The notes under the pieces were generated by a model. That model did not search any database and was not told where the DNA came from. It was given only the letters and a program-made list of their open reading frames with translations. Made by a program: the position numbers and the translations under genes. Below, in pieces: positions 36,340 to 47,400 of a stretch of 64,000 bases of DNA. Position 1 is the stretch's first letter. Every line of letters begins with the position of its first letter. The stretch comes from Dryomyza anilis (Eukaryota > Arthropoda > Insecta > Diptera > Dryomyzidae): the NCBI GenBank assembly GCA_951804985.1, contig OX638133.1, positions 34,559,963 to 34,623,962 of the forward strand. The letters run 5' to 3'.

Positions 36340-37221
36340 ATTTTAAAATGATCCTTCATTTCGATTTGTACAACTCTGCTCTTAGTAAGACAGGAGTTTG
36401 CATTTTTAAAATTTTAGTTATAGGAGGTGCCAAGCACCATTGTCGCATTCCGTCCACATTCTAAGTGACTATTACAATGTTTAATATAATCTTTTGTTTC
36501 GATTTTTATAACTCTGCTCTAGTAAGTAAAGAGTTATAATAATTTTAAAGTTTTGTGAAATCCCGCCCATATTCTACGTGACGATTGGAGTTTTAAATAT
36601 GAACATTTGTTTTCATTATTATAACTCAACTCTTAGTATGCCAGGAGTTATAGCAATTTTAAAGTTTTGGCTATGTGGGAGGTGCCACGCTCTTTAATCC
36701 AATCCCACTCACATTCTACGTGACGATTGGAGGTTGTAATATAAACCTTAGTTTCGATTTATATAACTCTAATCTTAGTAAGTCAGGAGTTACAACATTT
36801 TTATAGCTTCAGTCATATGGAAAGGGACACTCCCTTTTGTTCAATTTCCTCCCACATTTGTAAAAAAGATAAAGAACTACAATATTCGTCACTGAGCCAA
36901 ATTTGCTGACTGTGCTTATCTTAATTACACCGATATTTTTAATTAAAATTTCAATTTTTCCACGCCCATTTGTGTACCTAAGAAAGCGAATTTCAAAAAA
37001 TCCCTTCGTAGTGCACACATACGTCAAGAGATAAACGCCCTGCTCAAATTTCATAGTCCTAGGGTCAAATTTAGATATTTTCTATTTTCCGGCTTTTCCT
37101 TTGGGTTTTTCTTCTAAACCACTCTTGCATTAACACGAAGAAAATACAAAAGGAATTAGGCAAATCCGTTCTCTCGTGATGGTCTGGCACACGCAGGACA
37201 TTTCATTTTTATATACATAGA
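36340..37221 (-). mobile_element. Helitron-like element with about four tandem 120-bp units
   Basis: On the minus strand it begins A|TCTATGTATATAAAAATGAA at 37221, a Helitron-type start. Within it, units starting TTTCGATTTTTATAACTC with CAGGAGTTA, GGAGGTGCCA and TTCTACGTGACGATTGGAG recur near 36359, 36496, 36610 and 36743. The CTAG end on the far side was not located. Confidence 0.55.
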
Positions 37222-37297
37222 TTTTGAATTTCTTAAATTAAAATCCATATTATTTTACTCAAACAGATTCAGTAACCTAAATTCATATTATAAAAAA

Positions 37298-38250
37298 CTA
37301 GTATTTTTATACCCGAGCTGCGCAACGAGTTTTTGCCCTTGTGTTTTTCATTTTGTTCTTGTTTTTGTATTTGTACATTTGTTTTAGTGTTTTAATTTTT
37401 GCTATTTTTTGTTTTGGTTCTTTTTTTGTAGTTCCGTATTTTTGATTTTGTGTTTTACTTTTATCGTGTTTTGTTTTGGATTTTGTGTGTTTGCATTTTT
37501 TTTTTTGATTTTTTTTATTATTTTTTTTTTTTTGATATTTGGCTTGTTTTTTGTTTTCTTTTATTTTTTTTTTGTTTTATTTTATTTTCGATTTTTTTAG
37601 TGTCTTGGCTTTTGTTCTTGTTCTTGTATTTTTGGTTTTATTTTTTTTTTGCTTTTGTTTTGCTTTTGCTTTTGTTTTTTTTTTGCTCTTGTTTTTTTGC
37701 ATTTGTTTTTGAGTTTGTTTACTTTTTTTTGTTTTCGTGTTTTCTTTTTACTTTTGTTTTCGTTTTTGTTTTTGTGTCCTTGCTTTTGTTCTTGTATTTT
37801 TGTTTTAATTTTTGTTTATTTGTCTTTTTGTTTGCTATTTTTCCTTTTTGTGTTCGCTTTTGTTCTTGTAATTTTTCTTTGTTTTTGTTTTTGCTATTGC
37901 TATTAATTTTGTTTTTTTTTGTTTTTTTTTGCTTATGTTTTTTTCACTTTTGTTTTTGTGTTCGTTTATTTTGCTTTTGTATTTTACCTTTTTTTTTTTT
38001 TTTTCTTTTTGCTTTCGTGTTTTCTTTTGGTTTTATGCCTTTGTTTTGTGTCTTTTCTTTAGTAATTGTATTTTTATACCCTACACTAAGAGTGAAAGGG
38101 TATATTCAGTTTGGTACGCCGTTTGTAACACCCAGAAGAAAGCATCTCCGGTATGGAAAAGTATATATATTCTTGATCAGCATGACCTCCTGAGTCGATT
38201 TAGCGATGTCCGTCTGTCCGTCTGTCTGTCCGTCTGTCTGTCTGTCTGTC

Positions 38251-38281
<31 letters not shown>

Positions 38282-39383
38282 CTGTTGAAATCCCTAAGAC
38301 TTTTAAAATTGAAGAGCTAGATAAATGAAACTTATAACTTAGATTACTAATATACCTACGCTGTATGTGCGAAAAAATTGGCAAGATCGGTCCATGGTGA
38401 CCTATGATCCGACCACTTATGTTCAAATACCACATATAAAATGTACATATAAAGATCAATTTTTATGTATACGTGCTTAGGTAAACTTTGTTGGTCAAAT
38501 ATATATTGACATCATGCTCAAATACATGATAATAATGTTTTCCGGCGAAAAGACTTGTGGTTCACAAAAAAAAAAATCGAAATTCGGTACACCTACCCAT
38601 TTGTAAATATGGGTATCAAATGAATGGAAATTCTTCAGCGATTGAATGTTTGTAGTTATTTTCAGGATTCGTATACCCTGGTGACCTATATATCACTTTG
38701 AATGGTAACCACACATATGTGTAGGGTATTTATAGTCGGCTTAGACCGACTATAATTTTGATAATCCTAACTATCATAATTACACCTACTTTAAAATTTC
38801 CCATGTGATCTAACCTTCCCAACTGGTTTTCGTTTGCTTTTGTTTATGATTTTGTGTTTTGCTTATTTGTCTTTTTGCGTTTGTTTTTGTTATTTTGCTT
38901 TGTTATTGTGTTTTTGCTCTTGTTTTTTTAATTTTTTTTTTTTTTTTGAGTTTTTGATATTATTTTTATTGTTATTTTTGCTTTTTTGTGCTTTGGTTTT
39001 GTCTTTGTTTTTGTGTTTGTTATTGTGTTTTTGCTCTTGTGTTTAATTTTATTTTTATTTTTGTGTTTTTGATTTGGTTTTTGTTGTTATTTTTGCTCTT
39101 TTTTGTGCTTTGCTTTGTATTTTTGTTTTTTATTTTTCTGTTTTGGTTTTTGAATTTTTTTTTTTATATTTGAGTTTTTTTTTTTTCATCTTCTTAGCTG
39201 TTGTAAAGGCCGAGTTATATCGTTTTGAATGTTTAGGTTGTATGGAAGGTGCCTCGCCCTTTTGTTCACTCACTCCCTTATATAATCGTGTCTCCCTACG
39301 GACTCCATAGTATTCTGGTGCACAATTTCAATCAATACAAACCGTCAGACAGACAGACGGACCAAGAGTTTTTTATATATAGA
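37298..39383 (-). mobile_element. Helitron-like element with pyrimidine/G-rich cargo and nested mini-me
   Basis: Minus-strand start A|TCTATATATAAAAAACTC at 39383 (followed by TTGGTCCGTCTGTC as in 24166) and end CTAG|T at 37301-37298. Between them, 37320-38070 and 38828-39190 are made almost only of T and G on the plus strand ((TTTTTG)n-like), interrupted by the mini-me at 38076-38826. The long open frames here are low-complexity translations. The 3' hairpin is weak. Confidence 0.6.
38076..38826 (-). mobile_element. Mini-me-like element, subfamily B
   Basis: Left end ATACCCTACACTAAGAGTG, core TTCTTGATCAGCATGACCTC, then a long GTCCGTCTGTCTGTC tract (38208-38284), the palindromic GTCGGCTTAGACCGAC and the end ACCTTCCCAACTGG. 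Nearly the mirror copy of 53693-54377. Confidence 0.8.
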
Positions 39384-39384
39384 T

Positions 39385-40868
39385 AGACTAACAATAGGTT
39401 AATATAAAAGTATTAGACAAAAGTAAAATTTTAAGTTTAAAATTGAGTTTAAAAACAGAATTAGCTTTTAACGGAAACAGGTTTTGGTTAAATCCATGGT
39501 CAAAGCTGAAAAAAAAACTATTTTATTTCGATTTCGATTTCAACAATTTTTATTTTGTTTTTGTGTATTAATAAACCAAAACTGCATGAACCCACTTGAA
39601 ACTGATATATTTCACTTCAAATTTTCTTCAAAACTTTACAAAAAAATAATCTGCAAATGTCAGCAAAGTGCAGGATAATTAAAACCCATAAATTTCACGG
39701 CACAAGCAGCAACGAAGGAAACAAAAAATAATATCAAAAAATCAGGACTTATTGGTTGCTTGTTTGGCTTGCTGTCACTGCAACCCCACAAAATGCAACA
39801 GCAAAAACAATCACTACACTCACTGAATGCAATGCTTGCTGCTGGTGACTCTGCTGAGTTGATCCTTTATTTCACATCATGCTTTTTAGGTTGCCAGCCA
39901 CCAGAATAACCAGCCAAAGCGTATGTCCCGCAAGGACCCCATGGGAACATGCGGTGTAATTGATTAATGGGCCGACCCGTTGGTACCGGGTGTGCGTCAG
40001 TAAAGACACCACAAAACGGAGACCCGGTCACACCAAAAAATAAAAATCAAACCAATGAGATTCACTTCGTGCTATACTGAAAATGTCGCGTGAAATACTT
40101 TACGAAAGAAAGTTTGGTTCTTTAATGTAGAGATTCGATTTTAGTAAAATTGAATTTTGACAAAATTTATCTATACACAAGGTAACATTTATTTTATACA
40201 CAATCATCCTGCCCTCTTCGTTGGATGGGCATCACTTACGACAGCAGCCCTCAAGGAGCCACCCTCCTCGTTATTCTTCGTTGCTGGGTCATAAAAAAAG
40301 AAACAGACTAAATTGATTTTTTCCCCCCGATATGCGCTCGGTAAATCTGTGTCTTGATGTTTTGGGTTCTATGCCGCCAGACACAGTCGACGTATATTTT
40401 TGACAGCTTATTGCGGCACGAGCGTTGATCCCGGACGCGCCACTCGCCTAGACGGACATGACAAACAGATGGCGGTTGCAATAACACCATCGTGGTCCAA
40501 GGGCACAGGTTGTTTTTGTTTTACTTTTTTTGTATGTTATTTTACGCAATCGGCTTGACATTTGGCTAAGCCAAATAGTTTCATGCATTATTGATATTTA
40601 ATCAGTATTTGAAGCGAATGGAATTATGCGATGCGGTAGGAAAAATTATTCCAAGGGGGAGAGTACTGCGTGCACTTTGAGTGGGGTATTAGTGCAGTGT
40701 TTAGTTTTTTTTTATTATTTCGGCTAATGTTTCTTTTTTAGTTCTGTATATACCAAAAAAAAATTAATTCGAAAACTCAAGAAGGATTAGTGCTGATTTC
40801 AATATGTTACAATTTCACAAATACCAAAATTATTCTTCTAATGTTCAACAAAGTTTAATTCATATATA
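39385..40868. other. Spacer including a G+C-rich single-copy-looking patch
   Basis: 39700-40520 is clearly G+C-richer (GGGCCGACCCGTTGGTACCG, GATCCCGGACGCGCCACTCG) and carries no transposon ends, but no frame longer than 60 codons has a recognisable domain. It could be conserved non-coding or UTR sequence. Confidence 0.35.
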
Positions 40869-40871
40869 GTA

Positions 40872-40945
40872 CACTCAGAAAAAAATCTCATAAAATCACA
40901 TTAAAATTTGTCAATAGGACAGTTATTGATTTAACCCGAGTACGT
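40872..40945. mobile_element. Partial MITE of the 19501 family
   Basis: ACACTCAGAAAAAAATCTCA, then TTAAAATTTGTCAATAGGAC match one terminus and the adjacent body of the family. The other end is missing. Confidence 0.5.
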
Positions 40946-41211
40946 CGAAAAATAAATCCAATTTAACCTTTAAATGCCCACTTGTTCCGCCAGGAATCAA
41001 CGGACGAAAATAAAAACTTAGTTAAACCAAATCTATTTAATTTTACCGCCCTATCCCTGTTTGAAACGAACTTCTATTTCCGGCTGTATATCCAGTAATG
41101 GCAAGCAACCTTAAAAAAATTAACTTTTGTAAAATTGCATACTTTCAGAAAAATATTGTTGTGGTGAATTAGTCGAAATCGAAGCTGAACAAAATTTTTC
41201 ATTATCGCTGA

Positions 41212-41548
41212 ACACAGAAAAAATAATCGACGTAAATATAGCAACCGATATTAATTGCATAATGAAAACAATTGCTTAAAAATCGAAAAATAGCGTTTTA
41301 TAAAAAATTGCGTTCGCCAATATGAATATTTGTACGTCAATGCATCAAATAATTAAGTCAGCGCAGTTTTAGCAAATATAATTGCTGAAACTGCGCCGAC
41401 TAATTAATATTCTTATTAACATATTCTTATTATTAACAAACGAACAATAGCAAATGTTTTCATTGAATTACTGAATTTCATTGCTGGATTGATTAATTAA
41501 TGCAATTAATATCGGTTCCTATATTTACGGCGATTATTTTTTCTGTGT
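41212..41548. mobile_element. MITE with ACACAGAAAAAATAATCG termini
   Basis: 337 bp with inverted ends of about 49 bp (ACACAGAAAAAATAATCG(A/C)C..., including ACCGATATTAATTGCAT) and two mismatches. A partial relative is at 6525-6712. No coding capacity. Confidence 0.75.
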
Positions 41549-41813
41549 AGTATCTTGAAGCTATTGTGAGTATTGAAACAATTGTATTTTTTTTATTTTA
41601 GTGTATTTTTAAAATATTTGGTTGGTTCCTTGCGGAAATAGAACACATATGAAATTCTATAGACACTTTTTTTATGTTTTTTTTAGTTTATTGTTTCCAA
41701 ACAAAAGAATTTCTGATTTTGAACTGGATAAGAGTTTGGAAATAAGGTTGTGAATATGGCGTCAATAATTGTCCGAGAATTCACTAACCATGGAGCGATC
41801 TAATACACGGATA

Positions 41814-42767
41814 GAAAAGATTTGTTTGAATATGCTCAAATATAATTATAACGTAGTTCGAAATCACCATATAAATATTGGGAGTAATATCTAATTACAT
41901 TTTAATTGAATTGTATTATTATTTTGTTCAGATTGAAATATTATTATACGATATTTAAACATAAATTGCTTTAATCGCGGATTTACATGAATTTACTATA
42001 TTAATGTTTCCGTTGAAATATATATCAGATATTAATATATGTATAATTGATATTTCTGTATTTGGTAATTCGTGATTGTTACTGGGTGACAACGAATTTG
42101 AAAATAATAGCATTATTTTGATTATATGGATGTTTGGAATTACTATATCACAATTAAATAACAGCGCTGCCTACTTTTAACACTCAGTAACACTCACATT
42201 AATACTTTTCATATAGTTCAAAAGTTCTTTTTGATGGAAGAATTTGTTTAAGTACCGCCAATTACTGTTAATACCAGATAGAGGCTCTTTGTGATATTTC
42301 CAATTAATCCGTAAAGTACTGAATTCAAAATAGAAACAATAGATGAAAATAAAATTATTAGGTATAAATAAAATATGTGTAATAAAAATAAAATAACAGT
42401 TTAAGTTTATAATTATATAATATAATAAATATAAAAATGTAATTTAAAAATAGGAAAAAACAAATATTGTGTAAAGAAGATATTAGCACTAAATTTACTA
42501 TTTTTACATTTAAATTAAATATAAACATAAATATGTTTACATTTAAATAAAATGTTTTCACATTCAAACATAATTATGTTTGCAAGAACACGGAAAATTA
42601 TTTATTCTGAACATAAATATGTTTGAACGAAAACAAAAATATGTTTGGCTGTTATTATAATAATGTTTGGCAATGAAATAATACTTTTGTTTGCATGAAG
42701 CTCCAAAGATATATGTAATGCCTGCAAAATTATGTTTGGGAGAGCCCTTTTTTTTGCAGCGTGTATA
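41814..42767 (+). mobile_element. TACACG-ended element, copy 1 (short)
   Basis: Starts TACACGGATAGAAAAGATTT and ends CCCTTTTTTTTGCAGCGTGTA; TA flanks both ends. The body repeats AACATA(A/T)TTATGTTTGA-like motifs. It is about 950 bp, shorter than the two neighbours with the same termini. Confidence 0.7.
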
Positions 42768-43011
42768 AATGAATCGGTGATGGAAAGCATTCAGTGGCCA
42801 AAAATTGTTCATGAAGACAACAAATACATAGGCAGTAAATAACATCGAGACAAATCTCTCGTAGTAAAAAAAAAACTGTTTCATCAAAACAAAATGCCAA
42901 TATTTATACTTTTATGTTTTTAAACTTTTATGCTTATGCTTTTTATTTTGTGTATAATTTAAATATTACTAGCAAATAAATAGAGTTCTACAATTTGTAT
43001 TATACACACGG

Positions 43012-44498
43012 ATAGAAAAGATTTATTTGAATATGTTTGAATGTAATTAAAAAGTAATACGAAATTACCATACATGTATTAGGAATGAAGTGTAATCAAA
43101 TTATAATCGAAATTGAATTTATTTTTGTTCACGTGTAAACATTATTATATTGTTCAGCAGAATCTGTCAAATTTACCATAAATATGTTACAATACCTACA
43201 TAAAATTTTAATTGCATTTGAATAAACTATATCTTGGCAATTTACTTGGTTAAAACTATGTTTCGAAACACAGAAAATGATAATCCAATCTAAATACAAC
43301 GTATGTTTGCAACGCTCGTCTTAATTCGATAATTTATCGACTGACGAAGTTGGCAACGTTGTGCAGCATTTTCTACCTACGCCATCTTTTGCCATCGTGT
43401 TTCAACATATTGATGTTTAATAGAAATTGGATTTAAATAAATGTATTCTTGCAACATTATTCTTGTATAGGAAGTTGACACTCGTTGAGCAGAATTTTCT
43501 ACCTACGTCTCTTTTGTCATCGTTTGAAGTATGTATAGGGTCATTTTAAACATACTGATGTTTGAAAACAAACAAAAAATTAATTCTTGTATATAAATTT
43601 GATACTCGTTGATCGGCCTTTTCTGAGTACGTGACTTTTGTTGTTCGTTAAGATAACGTGTTCGCGTCGGTAATAATTTTGTTATTTGTAAATTAAATAA
43701 ATATATAAATTGTGTTATAAAAAATACTAATAGTAATATAGTATAATATAGTATAATATAGTATATAATTTCTGAAACTAATGTGAAAAAACTAGAAATA
43801 AAAATCAGTGTTTCGATTTTCAAACAGAAGTTGGCATGTGTTTTTTACAAAAGCCTCCGTGAATTCCTTGCTTACGCTATGTGCTGTACTGAGATCAACT
43901 GTATCTGTACCAAATATAAAGCTAGCCTGGATCGTCTGGTTTAGCGTCTGCTGGTGCAATTGTGCATTCATTAATGCTGTCACTTGCAGTTTTAAACCAA
44001 TTATTTATTTATGTATTTAAAAATTTGTATATGAATTCAAATATTACAAATTCCCACTGTGAATGTTTAAAGATTTTTAATAAAAATTAATAAAAAAACA
44101 TTTTATTTTATTTTCAGGATTTCTTTCCAAAAATATTTAATTGTGTTTCTATGCAAACATACTACAACATAACTGAAACAACTGATATGTTTCACTGGAA
44201 ACATATTTATATTCAGATCGTTCAAAATCATGTTTAAATTTGAACATATTTATGTTTCGGTTCAAATATTTATTTTGTTTGGATCTAGTAGTTATTATGT
44301 TTCCATTAGAACATACAGCACTTTAAGGGGCAACATTAAAATGTTTCCGTGATATTATAATATAAGTCAGAGCTCATTACAGCACTGTTCAAGCCTCAAT
44401 ACAACCCTGTTTACAAATGATTTATCAGTCAATGATATATTATGTTTACATAAAATTCCTGCAAAATTATGTTTGTGAGAGCCCTTTTTTGCAGCGTG
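43012..44498 (+). mobile_element. TACACG-ended element, copy 2
   Basis: Begins ACACGGATAGAAAAGATTTA and ends AGCCCTTTTTTGCAGCGTG. It matches 44764-46185 in reverse for most of its length. A 63-codon minus-strand frame at 43792-43983 has a homologous frame in the other copy. The right TA is lost (CGTGCAATT). Confidence 0.75.
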
Positions 44499-44763
44499 CA
44501 ATTCGTAATATATGTTCGTGGAGGTTTGCAAATGAGGATTGGGGATACATATTTTACATATTACAATTATTGTTCAATATATTCAAATATTGATAAAACA
44601 GAATGAATTCAATATAATGAAAATCATTACAAATATTGTTAATATTAATACAATTATTAAATATTATTACAAATTTTGTATTGTGACTTTTTCACTAAAA
44701 CTGTAAAAACAATTAAATTACAAATAGAGTAAGGGACCATTTTGATCCAAATTGACTTAGTTA

Positions 44764-46185
44764 CACGCTGCAAAAAAAAAGAGCTCTCCTAAACATAATT
44801 TTGCAGGCATTAACGTGTATGTTTGGAATTGTATGTAAACATAATATATAATTTATTGATAAATTATTTGTAAACAGGGTTGTATTGAGACTTGAACAGT
44901 GTTGTAATGAGCTCTGACTTACATTATAATATCACGGAAACATTTTAATGTTGCCCCTTAAAATGGTGTATGTTCTAATGGAAACATAATAATTACTACA
45001 TCCAAATAAAATAAATATTTGAACCGAAACATAAATATGTTCAAATTAAAACATGATTTTGAACCACCTGAATATAAATATGTTTCCAGTGAAACCTACC
45101 AGTTGTTTCAGTACAAAAAGTAGTATGTTTGCATAGAAACATATTTAAATATTTTTGGAAAGAAATCCTGAAATTAAAATAAAAATAAAATGTTGTTTTT
45201 TTATTAATTTTTATTAATAATCTATAAACATGCACAGTGGGAACTTATTATAATTGAATTCATATACACATTTTTAAATAAATAATTGGTTTAAAACTGC
45301 AAGTACAAGTGACAATGAATGCACAATTGCACCAGCCGACGCTAAATCAGACGATCCAGACTCGCTTTATATTTGGTACAGTTATAGTTGGTCTCAGTAC
45401 AGCACATAGCGTTGGCAAGGAATTCACGGATGCTTTTGTTAAAAAACATGCCAAATTCTGTTTGAAAATCGAAACACAAATTTTTATTTGTGGTTTTTTC
45501 ACTTTAGTTTCAGAAATTATATACTGCACTATATTATACTTTGTTACTATTTGTACTTTTTGTAACACAATTTATATATTTATTTAATTTACAAATAACA
45601 AAATTATTACCGACGCGAACACGTTTTCTCAACGAACAACAAAAGACACCGAGTGTCAACTCGGTGACCGTAGGTAGAAAATTCTGCATAACGAGTGCCA
45701 ACTTCGTATACAAGAAGAATGTTGCAAGAATACATTTATTTAAATCGAATTTCTTTTTTTGTTTGTTTTTAAACATTAATATGTTCAAACGATGGCAAAA
45801 GATGGCGTAGATAAAAAATGCTGCACAACGTTGCCAACTTCGACAGTCGATAAATTATCGAATTAAGACGAGCGTTGCGAACGTACGTTGTATTTAGATT
45901 TGATTAGCATTTTCTGTGTTTCGAAACATAGTTTTAACCAAGTAAATTGCCAAGAAATAGTTTATTCAAATGCAATTTATATTTTATGTTGGTATTGTAA
46001 CATATTTATGGTAAATTTGACAGATTCTGCTGGACAATATAATAATGTTTACACGTGAACAAAAATAAATTCAATTTCGATTATAATTTAATTCGACTAC
46101 ATTCCGAATACATATATGGTAATTTCGTATTACTTTTTAATTACATTCAAACATATTCAAACAAATCTTTTCTATCCGTGTACTT
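44764..46185 (-). mobile_element. TACACG-ended element, copy 3 (inverted)
   Basis: Left end TACACGCTGCAAAAAAAAAG and right end AATCTTTTCTATCCGTGTA, with TA on both outer sides. It is the inverted counterpart of 43012-44498, with 265 bp of A+T-rich spacer between. Shared blocks include ATTTAACTTACAAATAACAAAATT-like sequence and GTTTTAACCAAGTAAATTGC. Contains an open frame from 45315 homologous to that in copy 2. Confidence 0.75.
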
Positions 46186-46240
46186 TTTCTAAATAAGGCA
46201 TTCTTAGCCTTAATATGTTTATTTCAAAATATATCATATA

Positions 46241-46740
46241 CTAGCTGACCCGTGCACGACTCGAGCAAAGATTTTGTGAATGGAAGGATATAGAGCAATT
46301 TTATTAATATTTATAAAACAATTTTATTTATGATATAAATCAGGGACCCATGCTTCGCGTGTAGATGCTTTTTATTAATTTTATAAATGTAGTAACCAAC
46401 ACAAAAATAATTCTCCGGCAAAACAACTTTTCTGAAAGACAATTCAATCAAAGACTGTGCTTCCCCGTAGAATATTTAGCCGTTGAATTCTTCCCAGTAG
46501 AAATCTTCCCAGAAAATTCTTCCCCTTAGTACGCTTTCCCGTAGAATTCTTCTCTGTAGAAGTCTTTCCATAGAATTATTCCTGGTAGAATTCTTTCCGG
46601 TAGAATTCTTCGCGGTAGAATTCTTTCCCGTGGAATTCTTCTCCGTAGAGTTTTTCCCAGTAGAAGTTTTAGTGTGATGAGTTTTAAATATAATTGTATA
46701 CAAAAACGTTTTACGAAACTCGTTATAATAAAATTAGAAA
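46241..46740 (-). mobile_element. Helitron 3' portion with 16-bp minisatellite
   Basis: On the minus strand it ends GTCGTGCACGGGTCAGCTAG|T at 46241, the same 3' terminus as 57717. It holds repeats of GAATTCTACGGGAAAG type (about 46470-46670) as in 24554-24650, then a trace of the AAAACTCATCACACT motif. The 5' start is missing. Confidence 0.65.
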
Positions 46741-47084
46741 AATTTCGATAGTTAAATTTACCATAGTAAGAAAAAACAAAATTTTATAAGTTTGGCAAGC
46801 CATGATCCTTTAACGGTTAACTAAAAATTAATAATTTTAAAAACCATAATTTTAATAAATAATTTAAAAATAGAAAATATAGTTTTATAATTTTATTATA
46901 CTTGAAGTAATAATAATTTAATTGAAAATTTTCATTTAAAAATGTCCATTAAGCTCTTTGCGCAACATCACAGGATCATCTTTTTTGGATTTTTAAAGGC
47001 TTGATCTTAGTTTTAGAAAGAAGAATTAGTTCTAAATTGTTCATACAAATTTGAATCAGTCTATTGTACAGTAAAAAAATTTTA

Positions 47085-47387
47085 GCCGCGGTAGCTCAGT
47101 GGTTAGTGCGTTGGACTGCGAGCCGAAAGGTCCCCGGTTCAAGCCTGGACTGGGGCTAACAACATCTTTTCATAGAAACATTTTTCTATACCGCGCTACC
47201 TTTCGGCAGTAAATGGAAAACCTACGAGAGTAAAACATTGCCTATGAAAACCTCTCACCCGCCGTTCGGATTCGGCAATAAACTGTAGGTCCCACAACTT
47301 TGAGCGCAATTATAACACGCACAGCTCAAAATGGTGAGAGAGCTCGGCCGAAGTTCTATACAGGACTGTAGCGCCAAACTATTATAT
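47085..47387 (+). mobile_element. tRNA-derived SINE, copy 3
   Basis: Nearly identical to the 31.5-kb copy along its length, including A box, B box and the GCGCCAAACTATTA tail. It is flanked by a perfect 13-bp duplication TATTGTACAGTAA (47062-47074 and 47388-47400). As in copy 2, the 5' duplication is separated from the tRNA-like head by a short A/T leader (about 10 nt). The high identity suggests recent activity. Confidence 0.8.
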
Positions 47388-47400
47388 TATTGTACAGTAA

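Noticed and set aside
38208..38284. GTCCGTCTGTCTG tract as an independent microsatellite locus
   Set aside because: It is the (GTCY)n part of a mini-me element, present in most copies of that family.
37409..39310. Several Phe/Leu/Cys-rich frames resembling membrane proteins
   Set aside because: They are translations of (TTTTTG)n-like low-complexity Helitron cargo, overlapping in more than one frame.
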